A stretch of DNA of 64,000 nt from Paractinoplanes brasiliensis (GCF_004362215.1 NZ_SNWR01000001.1:1488001-1552000); one strand, 5' to 3'; positions 45,701 to 55,625 are shown, counted from the stretch's first letter. Numbers and translations are program-made. Notes: generated from the sequence alone by a model not told the origin.

Positions 45701-47263
45701 GTGGAAGTAGTCGAACAGCAGCCGCGGGCGGGTCGACAGCGGCGAGATCGGCGTGTCGGTGCCCATCGATCCGAGCGGCTCCGCGCCCGTACGGGCCATC
45801 GGCGCAATGAGGATCTTGAGCTCTTCCTCGGTGTAGCCGAACACCTGCTGACGGCGGGTGACCGAGTCGTGCGTGTAGATGACGTGCTCGCGCGGGGGCA
45901 GGTCGTCGAGGTGGATCAGGCCGGCGTGCAGCCACTCGTCGTACGGCTGGGCGGCGGCCAGCTCGGCCTTGATCTCGTCGTCGTGCACGATGCGGCCCGC
46001 GGTCGTGTCGACCAGGAACATCTTGCCCGGCTGAAGGCGGCCCTTGGCGACCACGGTGGCCGGGTCGATGTCGAGCACGCCGGCCTCGGAGCCCAGCACG
46101 ACCAGGCCGTCCGACGTGTGCCACCAGCGGCCGGGGCGCAGGCCGTTGCGGTCGAGCACGGCGCCGATGATCTCGCCGTCGGTGAACGCGACGCTGGCCG
46201 GGCCGTCCCACGGCTCCATCAGGCTGGCGTGGAAGCGGTAGAACGCCCGCCGCTTCGGCTCCATGCCGGGGTCGTTCTCCCACGCCTCGGGGATCATCAT
46301 CAGCATGGCGTGCGGCAGGCTGCGCCCGGACAGGTGCAGCAGCTCGAGCACCTCGTCGAAGCTGGCCGAGTCGGACGCCTCGGGCGAGTTGATCGGGAAC
46401 AGGCGCTTGAGGTTGCCCGGCAGCACCTTCGACTGCAGCAGCGCCTCGCGGGCCGCCATCCAGTTCTTGTTGCCGCGGATGGTGTTGATCTCGCCGTTGT
46501 GGGCGATGAACCTGTACGGGTGGGCCAGCTCCCACGCCGGGAACGTGTTGGTGGCGAACCGCGAGTGCACGAGCGCGATCGCGCTGGACACCCGCTCGTC
46601 GACCAGGTCGGGGAAGAACGCCGGCAGCTGGTCGGGCGTGAGCATGCCCTTGTAGGTGATCGTGCGCGAGGACAGCGACGGGAAGTAGATGCCCACGCCA
46701 CGCTGTGACGACTCGCGCTCGGCCTGCTTGCGGATCGTGAACGCCACCCGGTCGAGCTCGATGCCGCTCAGCTGCTCGCCGGCCGGGCCGGCGGGCGTGT
46801 CGGTGAGACGGTGCGCGGCCAGGAACACCTGGACGATCGCGGGCCGGGCGTCCTCGGCGGTCTGGCCGAGACCCTCCGGCTGCACCGGGACGTCCCGCCA
46901 GCCGAGGATGTCGCCGCCCTCGACCAGGGCGTACTTCTCGAAAACCTTGATCGCGCGGGCGCGCTCGCCGGCGTCGACCGGAACGAAGGCCAGGCCGGTG
47001 ACGTAGTGACCCGCGGCGGGCAGCTCGAAGCCGGCCACCTCGCGGTAGAACGCGTCCGGAACCTGGATCATGATGCCGGCGCCGTCGCCGGTGTTGTACT
47101 CGGCGCCACGCGCGCCCCGGTGGTCGAGCCGGATCAGCGCCGAAAGACCCTTGGCGACCACATCATGCGAACGCCGCCCGAACAGGTCGGCCACGAAGGC
47201 CACACCGCAGGCGTCGCGCTCCTGAGCGGGGTCGTAAAGCCCCTGGGGGTGCGGAAAAGCCAC
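42710..47263 (-). CDS. gltB: Glutamate synthase large subunit
   Basis: A protein of about 1517 residues that makes two glutamates from glutamine and 2-oxoglutarate. Class II glutaminase: the nucleophile Cys19 (ERDACGVAF) follows an 18-residue propeptide. The FMN/synthase domain has ISGHDGGTGASPLNSLKHAGSPWELGL, the 3Fe-4S cysteines lie in CIMMRVCHLDTCPVGIATQ, and the C-terminal GXGXG beta-helix is complete (GGRVVVRPDE, then GCEYMTGGTVVVLG). GTG 47263 has AGGAGG four bases upstream and gives the expected propeptide; a GTG at 47281 would add six residues. It is the first gene of gltBD. Confidence 0.97.
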
Positions 47264-47453
47264 CGGGCCTCCTGTCGTCACTGGTGTTTCGTATCAAGGT
47301 CGGGACGACGTCGGCCCTGCAAAGTCTCTAGAGTCTACGTGAAGGGGTGCCGATCTCCGCCAGTTCGGATGGATCACACTTCCGGCGGGACCAGTCCCCG
47401 TCCCGGCATGAACGGGTAGCCGAACATCCGCTTGGGTTGGGTAGTCTCGCGCG

Positions 47454-48320
47454 GTGGCGCAACAGGATACCGACGTCTTCGTCAGGCTCGAGCGGTTTTA
47501 CGACGCCCTGCCCCGACCCTACGCACGAGCCGAGGAGTTCGGCGGGCTGGTGCTGTTCGTCCGCGAGGGCGAAGGCTGGCCCTACTATGCCCGGCCCCGC
47601 CGAGGAGCCGGCACACCCTCCGCGGCCGATATTACTGCCGTCCGGCAGAGACAACGAGAGCTGGGCCTGCCCGAGGCCTTCGAGTGGGTGCACGAGACCA
47701 CTCCCGACCTGCTCGCCGTGGCCCGCTCGGCAGGGCTGGACGTGCTGCTCGCGCCGCTGCTCGTGCTCGACCCGGCCGCCCTCGTGCCCGACCTGCCGGT
47801 GGCCGGCGGCACCATCCGCTTCCTCGAACCCGATGCGGAGAGTTTCCCCGCCGAGCTGGCCGCCTCGCGTGCCGTGGCCCAGCTCGGTTTCGGCGCGCCC
47901 GCCGCGCCGCCGTCGCCGCTGACGGGCAAGCTGGTGGCCGCCCCGGCCGGCCCCGCCGAACGGGACGCCGCCACCGGCGCGCTCAGCAAGGCCCTCGTGG
48001 CCGGCCAGCAGGAACGCAGCGCCTCCGGTGACTACCGCACCGCCGTGGTCGACTCCCCCGAGGGCCTGCTCGCCACCGGCGCCTTCATGCGCTCGGGTGA
48101 GGTGGCCGAGATCGCCGGGGTCGCCACCCTGCCGTCGGCCCGCCGCCGGGGGTACGCCTCTCAGCTCACCGCCACGCTGGCCCGCCGTGCGCTCGACGAC
48201 GGGGTCACCCTGGTGTTCCTGTCGGCCGGTGACGACGACGTCGCTCGCCTCTACACCAAGGTCGGCTTCCGCCGGATCGGCACGGCCTGCATCGCCGAGC
48301 CCGCGGCGGCGCCCCTCTGA
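47454..48320 (+). CDS. GNAT family N-acetyltransferase
   Basis: A 288-residue protein. The C-terminal GNAT domain holds VAEIAGVATLPSARRRGYASQLTATLARRAL, the acetyl-CoA loop, and the end VFLSAGDDDVARLYTKVGFRRIGTACIAEP. The N-terminal half (FVRLERFYDALPRPYARAEEFGGLVLFV) resembles an incomplete second lobe common in actinobacterial acetyltransferases. Substrate is unknown. It is divergent from gltB, with 190 bases between. Confidence 0.88.
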   Translation: MAQQDTDVFVRLERFYDALPRPYARAEEFGGLVLFVREGEGWPYYARPRRGAGTPSAADITAVRQRQRELGLPEAFEWVHETTPDLLAVARSAGLDVLLAPLLVLDPAALVPDLPVAGGTIRFLEPDAESFPAELAASRAVAQLGFGAPAAPPSPLTGKLVAAPAGPAERDAATGALSKALVAGQQERSASGDYRTAVVDSPEGLLATGAFMRSGEVAEIAGVATLPSARRRGYASQLTATLARRALDDGVTLVFLSAGDDDVARLYTKVGFRRIGTACIAEPAAAPL

Positions 48321-48482
48321 ACCGGACCCGCTCGGGGACGCCCCCTCTGAGACCCGCCCAGGGACGCCCGCCTGAGACCCGTTCGGGGGCGCCGCTTCGT
48401 GGCAGAACCACACGGAGGCGCTGCTTCGGAGCCGACCCGCTCCGAGGGTGTGCCGCTCCGGAGCAAGCCGCTCGGGGTGCCG

Positions 48483-49661
48483 CTACTCGGGCGGGGTCCA
48501 TTCGGGAGCGGGGGCTCCCAGCAGGCGCGGGCGCATGTGGCTGAGGGCGGCGTCCCGGGCGCGCAGGGCCAGGCGCCCACGGGCCTGCACCACGGCCGAC
48601 ATGCGCCGGGTCTGCCGTACGACGCTGGTGGTCCGCGGCCGCCGCAACCGTCCGTACTCCTCGATCGCGGCGGTCAGCCCCGCACCGGGCGCGGCCCCGG
48701 CCACCAGCGAGCGCAGGGTCGCGGCGTCCTCGAAGGCCAGGCACGCGCCCTGCCCCAGGTGGTGCGGCATCGCGTGGGCCGCGTCGCCGAGCAGCACGAC
48801 GCCGCCCGGGCCGGAGGGGAACCCGTACGAGCGGGGCAGGGGTCGCAGCTCGCGAACCTCCTGCGGCACCAGGTCGTCGGCGTGGGTCGCGGCCAGCAGC
48901 TCCCCCACCGGCGCGTGCCACTCGGCGAACCAGCGCCGCAGCAGGGCCAGCTGGGTGGCGGGCGGCTCGGGGCGGGGCGCGCCGGCCGCGGTGACGACCC
49001 AGTAGACGCCGCCCCGGCCCGCGGCGCGCTCGCCCAGCGGGATCGACACGAAGCGGTAGCCGGCGCCCAGCGTCTCGCCCCCGGCCGCGTGCTCGGGCGG
49101 CAGCTCGGGCAGCCGGTAGGACGGGATCACGGCCTGCCACGCGGCGAAACCGGACCCGACGGCGGCCGACTCGGGGGCGAGCGCCCGCCGGACGGTGCTG
49201 TCGATGCCGTCGGCCGCCACTATCAGGTCGGCCTCGATCTCGGTGCGGCCGTCGCTCACCGCGGGGCGCTGCCGCCGTCCCGTACGGATCGTGGTGACAC
49301 CGAAGCCCGTGCGGACCTGCACGTTGTCGCCCAGCCCGGCGACCAGCGCGTCGTAAAGGTCCTCGAGGTGCACCGCGGCCGGTCCCGAGCCCGCGCGAGC
49401 GCCGCGTGGGGCGACCAGCCACTGCCCGTCCGGGCGGCGCACCCCGCCGTCGGGCAGCGGGGCCGCGATCGCCGACCAGCCGCCCTCGGGGTCGATCGAC
49501 TCGAGGGCGCGCCGGCCGTTGGGCCACAGCACCAGGGCCGTGGGCGGGGCGGTGATCCGCTCGCCGCGTTCGAGCAGCACGACCTGCCAGCCGCCGCGGG
49601 CCAGACCGCCGGCGGTGGCCAGCCCGGCCATGCCCGCGCCCACCACCACGGCGGTGCGCAC
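48483..49661 (-). CDS. FAD-dependent monooxygenase (PHBH family)
   Basis: A 392-residue flavin aromatic-hydroxylase-type protein. It has FAD motif I VVVGAGMAGLATAGGLARGG, the DG motif in LIVAADGIDSTVRRAL and motif GDAAHAMPHHLGQGACLAFEDA. It would insert oxygen into an aromatic or polyketide-like substrate using NAD(P)H; none can be assigned. The GTG start overlaps the lgt stop by one base, so it may be co-transcribed with lgt and the trp genes. Confidence 0.9.
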   Translation of the reverse strand: MRTAVVVGAGMAGLATAGGLARGGWQVVLLERGERITAPPTALVLWPNGRRALESIDPEGGWSAIAAPLPDGGVRRPDGQWLVAPRGARAGSGPAAVHLEDLYDALVAGLGDNVQVRTGFGVTTIRTGRRQRPAVSDGRTEIEADLIVAADGIDSTVRRALAPESAAVGSGFAAWQAVIPSYRLPELPPEHAAGGETLGAGYRFVSIPLGERAAGRGGVYWVVTAAGAPRPEPPATQLALLRRWFAEWHAPVGELLAATHADDLVPQEVRELRPLPRSYGFPSGPGGVVLLGDAAHAMPHHLGQGACLAFEDAATLRSLVAGAAPGAGLTAAIEEYGRLRRPRTTSVVRQTRRMSAVVQARGRLALRARDAALSHMRPRLLGAPAPEWTPPE

Positions 49662-50839
49662 TAGCGTTCGTCTTTACGGGACTCTTGCTCGACGTCGCCG
49701 CCGGGAACGGTGTCCCGTCCGGCGCCGGCGGCCGCGCCCGTGGCCAGCACGGCTTCCTCGACCCCGGCCGGTCCGGCGGGATCCCGTTCGACCGGGTGCC
49801 CGCCGGCGGCGATCTCCTCCGCCATGTCCTGCGGGGTGTCGGGCGGCAGGACCCCCGTACGGCGATAGGCCTGGAATCTTGCTTCGCTGACGACCTGATA
49901 ACCCTTGGGTGGCGCGTCGCGCGCGTCCGCCGGGCCGGACACGTCGACCTGCGAGACGTCGCTCGCGGCGGAGGGCTCAGGCGCGGTTTCGGGGGCGTCG
50001 TCGGGAACCACGTAGGCCCGCGGACCGCGGACGAGCAGGAAGTAGATGAGCGCGCCGAGGAAGACGACGATCGAGGTGAACACGTTGATCCTGATGCCCA
50101 GCAGGTGGTTGGCCTCGTCGACCCGCAGCATCTCGATCCAGCCCCGGCCCAGCGTGTACGCCATCACGTAGAGCGCGAAGGCCCGGCCACGGCCGAACTT
50201 GAACTTGCGGTCGGCCAGCCACACCAGCAGCGCGACACCGAGGTTCCAGAGCAGCTCGTAGAGGAACGTGGGGTGGTAGAGGTCGGGCAGCGTGACCGCC
50301 TGCCCGTCGATCACCGTGGCGTGCCCGGGGTTCGACCTGTCCATGTCGTGGACCTCGAGGCCCCACGGCAGCGTGGTCTCCTTGCCGTACAGCTCGTTGT
50401 TGAACCAGTTGCCGAGCCGGCCCAGCGCCTGACCGACCGGCAGGCCGGGGGCGAGCGAGTCGGCCACCACGCCGAACGGCAGGCCGAGCTGGCGGGCGCC
50501 GAGCCAGGCGCCGACCGCCCCGCCGAGCACCGCGCCCCAGATGCCGAGGCCGCCCTCCCAGATGTAGAAGGCGCGGATCGGGTCACCGCCGGCGCCGAAG
50601 TAGTCCTGCGGCGAGGTGATCAGGTGGTAGAGCCGCGCGCCGACGATGCCGAACGGCACCGCCCACACCGCGATGTCGAGCGAGGCCCAGCGGGCCGCAC
50701 CCCGGCTGCGCAGCCGATATTCCATGATCAGGCAGGACGCGACGATGCCCAGGACGATGCAGATCGCATACGCCCGCACGGGCAGGCCGAGCACGTGCCA
50801 GACAGATGTTGTCGGACTCGGGATCGCGGCGTAGTTCAC
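49661..50839 (-). CDS. lgt: Prolipoprotein diacylglyceryl transferase
   Basis: A 392-residue membrane enzyme that attaches diacylglycerol to the lipobox cysteine of prolipoproteins. Seven helices are expected. The conserved core is IWEGGLGIWGAVLGGAVGAWLG followed by PGLPVGQALGRLGNWFNNELYG and GRGWIEMLRVDEAN. A cytoplasmic tail of about 110 residues after the last helix is acidic and low complexity and is typical of actinobacterial Lgt. It lies 63 bases after trpA, a common actinobacterial order. Confidence 0.96.
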   Translation of the reverse strand: MNYAAIPSPTTSVWHVLGLPVRAYAICIVLGIVASCLIMEYRLRSRGAARWASLDIAVWAVPFGIVGARLYHLITSPQDYFGAGGDPIRAFYIWEGGLGIWGAVLGGAVGAWLGARQLGLPFGVVADSLAPGLPVGQALGRLGNWFNNELYGKETTLPWGLEVHDMDRSNPGHATVIDGQAVTLPDLYHPTFLYELLWNLGVALLVWLADRKFKFGRGRAFALYVMAYTLGRGWIEMLRVDEANHLLGIRINVFTSIVVFLGALIYFLLVRGPRAYVVPDDAPETAPEPSAASDVSQVDVSGPADARDAPPKGYQVVSEARFQAYRRTGVLPPDTPQDMAEEIAAGGHPVERDPAGPAGVEEAVLATGAAAGAGRDTVPGGDVEQESRKDER

Positions 50840-50902
50840 GGGTGCACACGCTACCGGGTTACCTGGTCAGGTCATGCACGCCCCGGGCGTAACATCCCGG
50901 CG

Positions 50903-51706
50903 TCATTTCGCCGGGTTTCGCACGCCCTCGGCGAGCTCGGAGCTGAGGGCCCGCAGCCGGGACAGGCCGGTGGCCTTGTCGGGGGCGTCGAGCACGCAGC
51001 GGATGAGCGCGCTGCCCACGATCACCCCGTCGGCGAACCCGGCGACCTCGGCCGCCTGCGCCCCGTTGCCGACACCCAGGCCCACGCCGACCGGCATGCC
51101 CGGGTTGGCGTGCCGGACCCGTTCGACCAGCTCGGGGGCCTGAGACGACACCGCCGTACGGGCTCCGGTGACGCCCATGAGAGCGGTGGCGTAGACGAAG
51201 CCGCGGCACTGGGCGACCGTCATCGCGATCCGCTCGTCGGTCGAGGACGGCGAGACCAGGAACGTACGGTCGATGCGGTGCTCGTCGGCGGCGGCGATCC
51301 ACTCGCCGGCCTCGTCCGGGATCAGGTCGGGCGTGATCATGCCGGTGGCGCCGGCCGCGGCCAGGTCACGGGCGAACGCGTTGACCCCGTACTTCTCGAT
51401 GGGGTTCCAGTACGTCATCAGCACGACCGGGGCGCCGGCGTTCGACACCGCCTCGATGATCTTCAGCGTGTCGCGGGTGCGGACGCCGCGGGCGAGCGCG
51501 ATGTCGCTGGCCCTCTGGATGACCGGGCCGTCCATGACCGGGTCGGAGTAGGGCAGCTCGACCTCGATCACGTCGCAGCCGGCCTGATGCATGGCGAGCA
51601 TCGAGGCGATGCTGTCCTCGACGGTCGGGAAGCCGGCCGGCATGCAGCCGATCAGCAAGGCCCTGTTCTCGGCCCGAGCCTTGTGGAAGATCTCGGCGAT
51701 GCTCAC
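50903..51706 (-). CDS. trpA: Tryptophan synthase alpha subunit
   Basis: A 267-residue TIM barrel that releases indole from indole-3-glycerol phosphate. The catalytic Glu and Asp lie in CDVIEVELPYSDPVMDGPVIQ, and phosphate-binding glycines in VGVGLGVGNGAQAAE and GVIVGSALIR. The GTG at 51706 follows GAGAGGGGCGG. It lies 64 bases after trpB, and the neighbours trpC and trpB are coupled by overlaps. Confidence 0.96.
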   Translation of the reverse strand: MSIAEIFHKARAENRALLIGCMPAGFPTVEDSIASMLAMHQAGCDVIEVELPYSDPVMDGPVIQRASDIALARGVRTRDTLKIIEAVSNAGAPVVLMTYWNPIEKYGVNAFARDLAAAGATGMITPDLIPDEAGEWIAAADEHRIDRTFLVSPSSTDERIAMTVAQCRGFVYATALMGVTGARTAVSSQAPELVERVRHANPGMPVGVGLGVGNGAQAAEVAGFADGVIVGSALIRCVLDAPDKATGLSRLRALSSELAEGVRNPAK

Positions 51707-51770
51707 GCTGAGCCGCCCCTCTCGTGCCGGCCCGGCCCCGCGGACGCTTCGCTGACTCCGGCGCGGGCCA

Positions 51771-53012
51771 TCACGAGTTCTCCCCCGGCACCAGAGTCTC
51801 AACGGGGTCGAGGATGCCGAAGTACGCGCCGGCGGTGTGCACGTCCTTGTCGCCGCGGCCGGACAGGTTGACCAGGATGGTCGGCGTACGGCCCAGTTCC
51901 TCGCGCAGCAGCGGCGCGATCCGGGCGGCGCCCGCCAGCGCGTGGGCGCTCTCGATGGCCGGGATGATGCCCTCCGTACGGCACAGCAGCTGGAACGCGG
52001 CCATCGCCTCGGCGTCGGTGACCGGCTCGTACTCGGCGCGCCCGGTGTCGTGCAGCCAGGCGTGCTCGGGCCCGACACCCGGGTAGTCGAGGCCGGCCGA
52101 GATCGAGTGCGACTCGACGGTCTGCCCGTCGGAGTCCTGCAACACGTACGTCCGGGCGCCGTGCAGCACACCCGCCGAGCCACCGGTGATCGACGCCGCG
52201 TGCCGTCCGGTCGCCACGCCGTCGCCGCCCGCCTCGAAGCCGTAGAGCTGGACGTCCTCGTCGGGCACGAACGCGTGGAAGATGCCGATCGCGTTGGAGC
52301 CGCCGCCGACACAGGCCGCCACCGCGTCGGGCAGCCGCCCGATCTGGTCGAGGCACTGGCGGCGGGCCTCGATGCCGATGCCGCCCACGAAGTCGCGCAC
52401 GATCTCGGGGAACGGGTGCGGGCCGGCCGCCGTGCCGAGCAGGTAGTGCGTGGTGTCGACGCTGGCCACCCAGTCGCGCAACGCCTCGTTGAGAGCGTCC
52501 TTGAGCGTACGGGAGCCGTTGGTGACCGGGACGACAGTGGCGCCGAGCATGCGCATGCGGGCCACGTTGAGCGCCTGCCGCTCGGTGTCGGTCTCGCCCA
52601 TGTAGACGACGCATTCGAGGTCGAGCAGGGCGGCCGCGGTCGCGCTGGCCACGCCGTGCTGCCCGGCGCCGGTCTCGGCGATCACCCGGGGCTTGCCCAT
52701 GCGCTTCGCGAGCAGGGCCTGGCCCAGCACGTTGCGCACCTTGTGGGCGCCCGTGTGGTTCAGGTCCTCACGCTTGAGCAGGATCTCGGCGCCCAGCTTT
52801 TCCGAGAGCCTCTCGGCCCGGTAGAGCAGGGACGGCGTACCGGCGTAATTGACCAGCAAATTGCGGAACTCGGCCTGAAATTCCGGATCCGTCTTGGCCG
52901 TCCGATATGCGGCGTCGAGCTCGTCGAGGGCCCGGACGAGGGCCTCGGGGACGAACCGGCCGCCGTACCGCCCGAAATGTCCGGACAGATCGGGCAGCAC
53001 CGGCGCGCTCAT
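51771..53012 (-). CDS. trpB: Tryptophan synthase beta subunit
   Basis: A 413-residue PLP enzyme that joins indole and serine. The PLP lysine is in LNHTGAHKVRNVLGQAL, and the phosphate loop is VGGGSNAIG. After the lysine this protein has VRN where most have INN or TNQ. ETGAGQHGVA and GRGDKD are intact. The ATG overlaps the trpC stop (ATGA). Confidence 0.97.
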   Translation of the reverse strand: MSAPVLPDLSGHFGRYGGRFVPEALVRALDELDAAYRTAKTDPEFQAEFRNLLVNYAGTPSLLYRAERLSEKLGAEILLKREDLNHTGAHKVRNVLGQALLAKRMGKPRVIAETGAGQHGVASATAAALLDLECVVYMGETDTERQALNVARMRMLGATVVPVTNGSRTLKDALNEALRDWVASVDTTHYLLGTAAGPHPFPEIVRDFVGGIGIEARRQCLDQIGRLPDAVAACVGGGSNAIGIFHAFVPDEDVQLYGFEAGGDGVATGRHAASITGGSAGVLHGARTYVLQDSDGQTVESHSISAGLDYPGVGPEHAWLHDTGRAEYEPVTDAEAMAAFQLLCRTEGIIPAIESAHALAGAARIAPLLREELGRTPTILVNLSGRGDKDVHTAGAYFGILDPVETLVPGENS

Positions 53013-53860
53013 CGGACCGGCCTCGGGGTCGCCGGGTGGTTGCCCGCGTTGACCAGCTCGGCCACCGCGTCGCGCGGCGACTTCTGCGTCACCAGGCCCT
53101 CACCCACCAGCACGGCGTCAGCGCCGGCCGACGCGTACCGGATCAGGTCGTGCGGCCCGCGCACCCCCGACTCGGCGATCTTCACCACGTTGTTGGGCAG
53201 GCCGGGCGCGATGCGCTCGAAGACCGACCGGTCGACCTCGAGAGTGCGCAGGTCACGGGCGTTGACCCCGATGACCTTGGCGTTCGCCTCGAGAGCGCGG
53301 TCCGCCTCCTCCTCGTTGTGCACCTCGACGAGCGCGGTCATGCCGAGCGACTCGATGCGCTCCAGCAGGCCCATGAGCACGTTCTGCTCCAGCGCCGCCA
53401 CGATCAGGAGCACCAGGTCGGCGCCGTGGGCCCGGGCCTCGTGCACCTGATAGCTCGAGACCACGAAATCCTTGCGCAGCACCGGGACCTGCACCGAGGC
53501 ACGGACCGCCCGCAGGTCGTCGAGCGACCCGCCGAACCACCGGCCCTCGGTGAGCACGCTGATCGCCCGGGCGCCGCCCGCCGCGTACTCCCCCGCCAAC
53601 TCGGCCGGGTCGGGGATGTCGGCCAGCGCGCCCTTCGACGGCGACGACCGCTTCACCTCAGCGATCACCGCCACGCCGGGCTTACGCAACGCCGCATAGG
53701 CGTCGATGGCCGGCGGCGCCGCCGCGGCCGCCTCCCGAACCTGCTCCAACGGCACCTGCGCCTGCCGGGCTGCCACGTCCTCGCGCACTCCGGCGAGGAT
53801 CTCCTCCAGCACGTTCTGCGGTCCGCCAGAACCCGCTTCCGCCTGCTGATCGGATGTCAC
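53009..53860 (-). CDS. trpC: Indole-3-glycerol phosphate synthase
   Basis: A 283-residue TIM-barrel enzyme of the tryptophan pathway. The active-site Lys and Glu occur in VIAEVKRSSPSKG, VPVLRKDFVVSSYQVHEARA and VEVHNEEEADRAL; INGVNARDLRTLEVD-type and ESGVRGPHDL segments bind phosphate. GGGGAG lies eight bases before the GTG at 53860. It heads the trpC-trpB-trpA-lgt run, and the promoter lies in the 247 bases upstream. Confidence 0.96.
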   Translation of the reverse strand: MTSDQQAEAGSGGPQNVLEEILAGVREDVAARQAQVPLEQVREAAAAAPPAIDAYAALRKPGVAVIAEVKRSSPSKGALADIPDPAELAGEYAAGGARAISVLTEGRWFGGSLDDLRAVRASVQVPVLRKDFVVSSYQVHEARAHGADLVLLIVAALEQNVLMGLLERIESLGMTALVEVHNEEEADRALEANAKVIGVNARDLRTLEVDRSVFERIAPGLPNNVVKIAESGVRGPHDLIRYASAGADAVLVGEGLVTQKSPRDAVAELVNAGNHPATPRPVR

Positions 53861-54107
53861 GACACGACTCCCCTCTCCGGGTGTCCTCCGCCCGATGCTA
53901 GGAGGTCGCGGTCGTGCCGGGCCGCCCGGGGTATGGCGCGCCTCACCAAGCGGGCTGGGGCATAATGCGGCCTGCTCGGGCGCGATCTGTCACTTCGGTC
54001 ACAGCGCCACCGCGCTCTCCGGCCCCCTGCGCTGGGACACCTCATCTGATCGGTGGATACGACGGCGCTTTGACACGAGCGTCACGCACCGGAAATAGGG
54101 TCCAGCC

Positions 54108-54449
54108 ATGCTGAGTCCGAGGCAGACTGGTTCGGGCGCCGCCAAGCGTCCACCAGACCGAGCGATCGATGTGGAGATTCCCGTGGCCGCCATCCGGACC
54201 GCTCAGCCGGACAATTCCACCGGCTTCGCCAACGCTTCCCGCGCCCTCGTCGCCGCGGCCGCCGACCTTGTGCTCGGCGTCCAGCGCCGCGTCGTCGGCG
54301 ACGCCAACATCCGCACGGCCCGCGACAACGCCTGGGCCGCCACGCTGGAGGACCGCGCCCGCAACGAGGCCCGGGCCGAGCTCACCCGCGAGGTGGCCGC
54401 GCTGGTCGCCCGCCACCCGTCGCGCCGCGCTCTCGCCAAGACCCGATAA
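54108..54449 (+). CDS. Hypothetical actinobacterial protein
   Basis: A 113-residue soluble protein with no recognised domain. The middle (NASRALVAAAADLVLGVQRRVVGDANIRTARDNAWAATLEDRARNEARAELTREVAALV) is predicted mostly helical and Ala/Arg rich. No signal or membrane segment is seen. It lies on the opposite strand between trpC and the Trp-associated membrane gene and is flanked by a tandem repeat on its 3' side. Codon bias is typical, so it is probably real; function unknown. Confidence 0.7.
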   Translation: MLSPRQTGSGAAKRPPDRAIDVEIPVAAIRTAQPDNSTGFANASRALVAAAADLVLGVQRRVVGDANIRTARDNAWAATLEDRARNEARAELTREVAALVARHPSRRALAKTR

Positions 54450-54492
54450 GACCCTTCCCGTCGTACGCGGCGTGGCCGCCGGACAACCGCGC

Positions 54493-54720
54493 GGCCATCG
54501 CCCGGCCTTTGCCCACCGCCGCGCTCACCGCTCGCGAGCCGCGGGGGTCGGCCACCGCCCGGCCTTTGCCCACCCGCCGCGCTCACCACTTCGCGAGCCG
54601 CGGGGGTCGGCCACCGCCCGGCCTTTGCCCACCCGCCGCGCTCACCACTTCGCGAGCCGCGGGGGTCGGCCACCGCCCGCCCTTTGCCCACCCGTGCGCG
54701 CCGCTTCTTGATCCGTAACG
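54493..54720. repeat. 59-bp tandem repeat, about four copies
   Basis: Units beginning GGCCACCGCCCGGCCTTTGC recur at 54493, 54550, 54609 and 54668. Periods are 57, 59 and 59 bases; copies two and three are nearly identical and the outer ones drift. The array fills the gap between the hypothetical gene and the convergent Trp-associated membrane gene. There are no unique spacers, so it is not CRISPR. Each unit holds short inverted bits such as CGCGAGCCGCGG, which might act as hairpins. Confidence 0.85.
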
Positions 54721-54746
54721 GGTTGGGCGCTGCCGGCCGGGCGGCC

Positions 54747-55625
54747 TCACACCGTCGGGTCGTCACCCCGGTCGAGTGAGTCCCAGGCGGTGCGGCTGTC
54801 GATGGGCCGGTTCGCATCGGCCGGTGGGGTTCGCGTCGTCGGTTTTCGCTCGTATCGGGCGGACATTCGCGGCCATTGGTGGCCGAACCGGGCCGCCGTC
54901 AGCCCGCCCAGCGCGACGATCACCCCGCCGATGACGCAGACGATCGGCCAGAGCGTGCCGCCCGCTCCCGCGTCGCCGGTGTCGAGGCCGGCCCGGCCGG
55001 CGATGGCGCTGACGGCCACTCCGACGCCGGCCAGGGTGAGCAGAACGCCGAGCGCACGCCGCAACCGGCCGTACGTGGCCAGCAGCGCGCCCGCCCCGGC
55101 GAGCCCGACCAGGGCCAGGCCGATCACCCACGGGGCGACATCCACGCCGGCCCGCGACACCCGTAAGTCCGACATTTCCGGTCGGGGGGTGACTTCTACC
55201 GACCAGGGGCGCGTTGCGCCGTAGGCAGCGATTCCCGCCCCGGCCAAGCACGCCGCCAGCGCCAGCAGATACGTCCGCCGGTTCGCCCTGTCCTGGTTGC
55301 TGCCCTCGGCCCCGTCACGGCCCGCCTCGTCGCGCCCGGTCTCGTCGGCGTCGCTCCGCCCGGCATCGACCCCGCTGTAACTGGCGTCGTCGGCCTCGGC
55401 GCTGTGCCCGGCGTCGCCGCCCCCGCCGCCGCGCCCGACGTCGCCGTCCCCGCCGCCGCGCCCGACGTCGCCGTCCCCGCCGCCGCGCCCGGCGTCATCG
55501 ACTTCGCTGCGGAAGGCGTCGTCGCCACGTGCGGCGTCGTCGTCCGCCACGCCGCGTCCGCCGTCGCCCACGCCGCTGCGGCTGGGGGTCTTGCCGCCCG
55601 TACGGCTGTGGTCGGGTCCGGTCAT
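54747..55625 (-). CDS. Tryptophan-associated membrane protein (Trp_oprn_chp family)
   Basis: A 292-residue membrane protein of the family found in actinobacterial trp operons, function unknown. Helices begin at about residues 120, 162, 188 and 226: LLALAACLAGAGIAAYGAT, VIGLALVGLAGAGALLATY, LGVLLTLAGVGVAVSAIAG and LWPIVCVIGGVIVALGGL. RPWSVEVTPRPEM between the first two is typical. The first ~110 residues are an unusual Gly/Asp/Arg tract with repeated GRGGGDGDV units, encoded by DNA repeats near 55431-55493. The ATG overlaps the trpE stop (ATGA). Confidence 0.88.
   Translation of the reverse strand: MTGPDHSRTGGKTPSRSGVGDGGRGVADDDAARGDDAFRSEVDDAGRGGGDGDVGRGGGDGDVGRGGGGGDAGHSAEADDASYSGVDAGRSDADETGRDEAGRDGAEGSNQDRANRRTYLLALAACLAGAGIAAYGATRPWSVEVTPRPEMSDLRVSRAGVDVAPWVIGLALVGLAGAGALLATYGRLRRALGVLLTLAGVGVAVSAIAGRAGLDTGDAGAGGTLWPIVCVIGGVIVALGGLTAARFGHQWPRMSARYERKPTTRTPPADANRPIDSRTAWDSLDRGDDPTV

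Noticed and set aside
42887..46708. Long plus-strand open frames opposite gltB
   Set aside because: Shadows of gltB, which carries every family motif on the minus strand.
54493..54720. CRISPR array
   Set aside because: The 59-bp units are contiguous with no unique spacers and no cas genes nearby.
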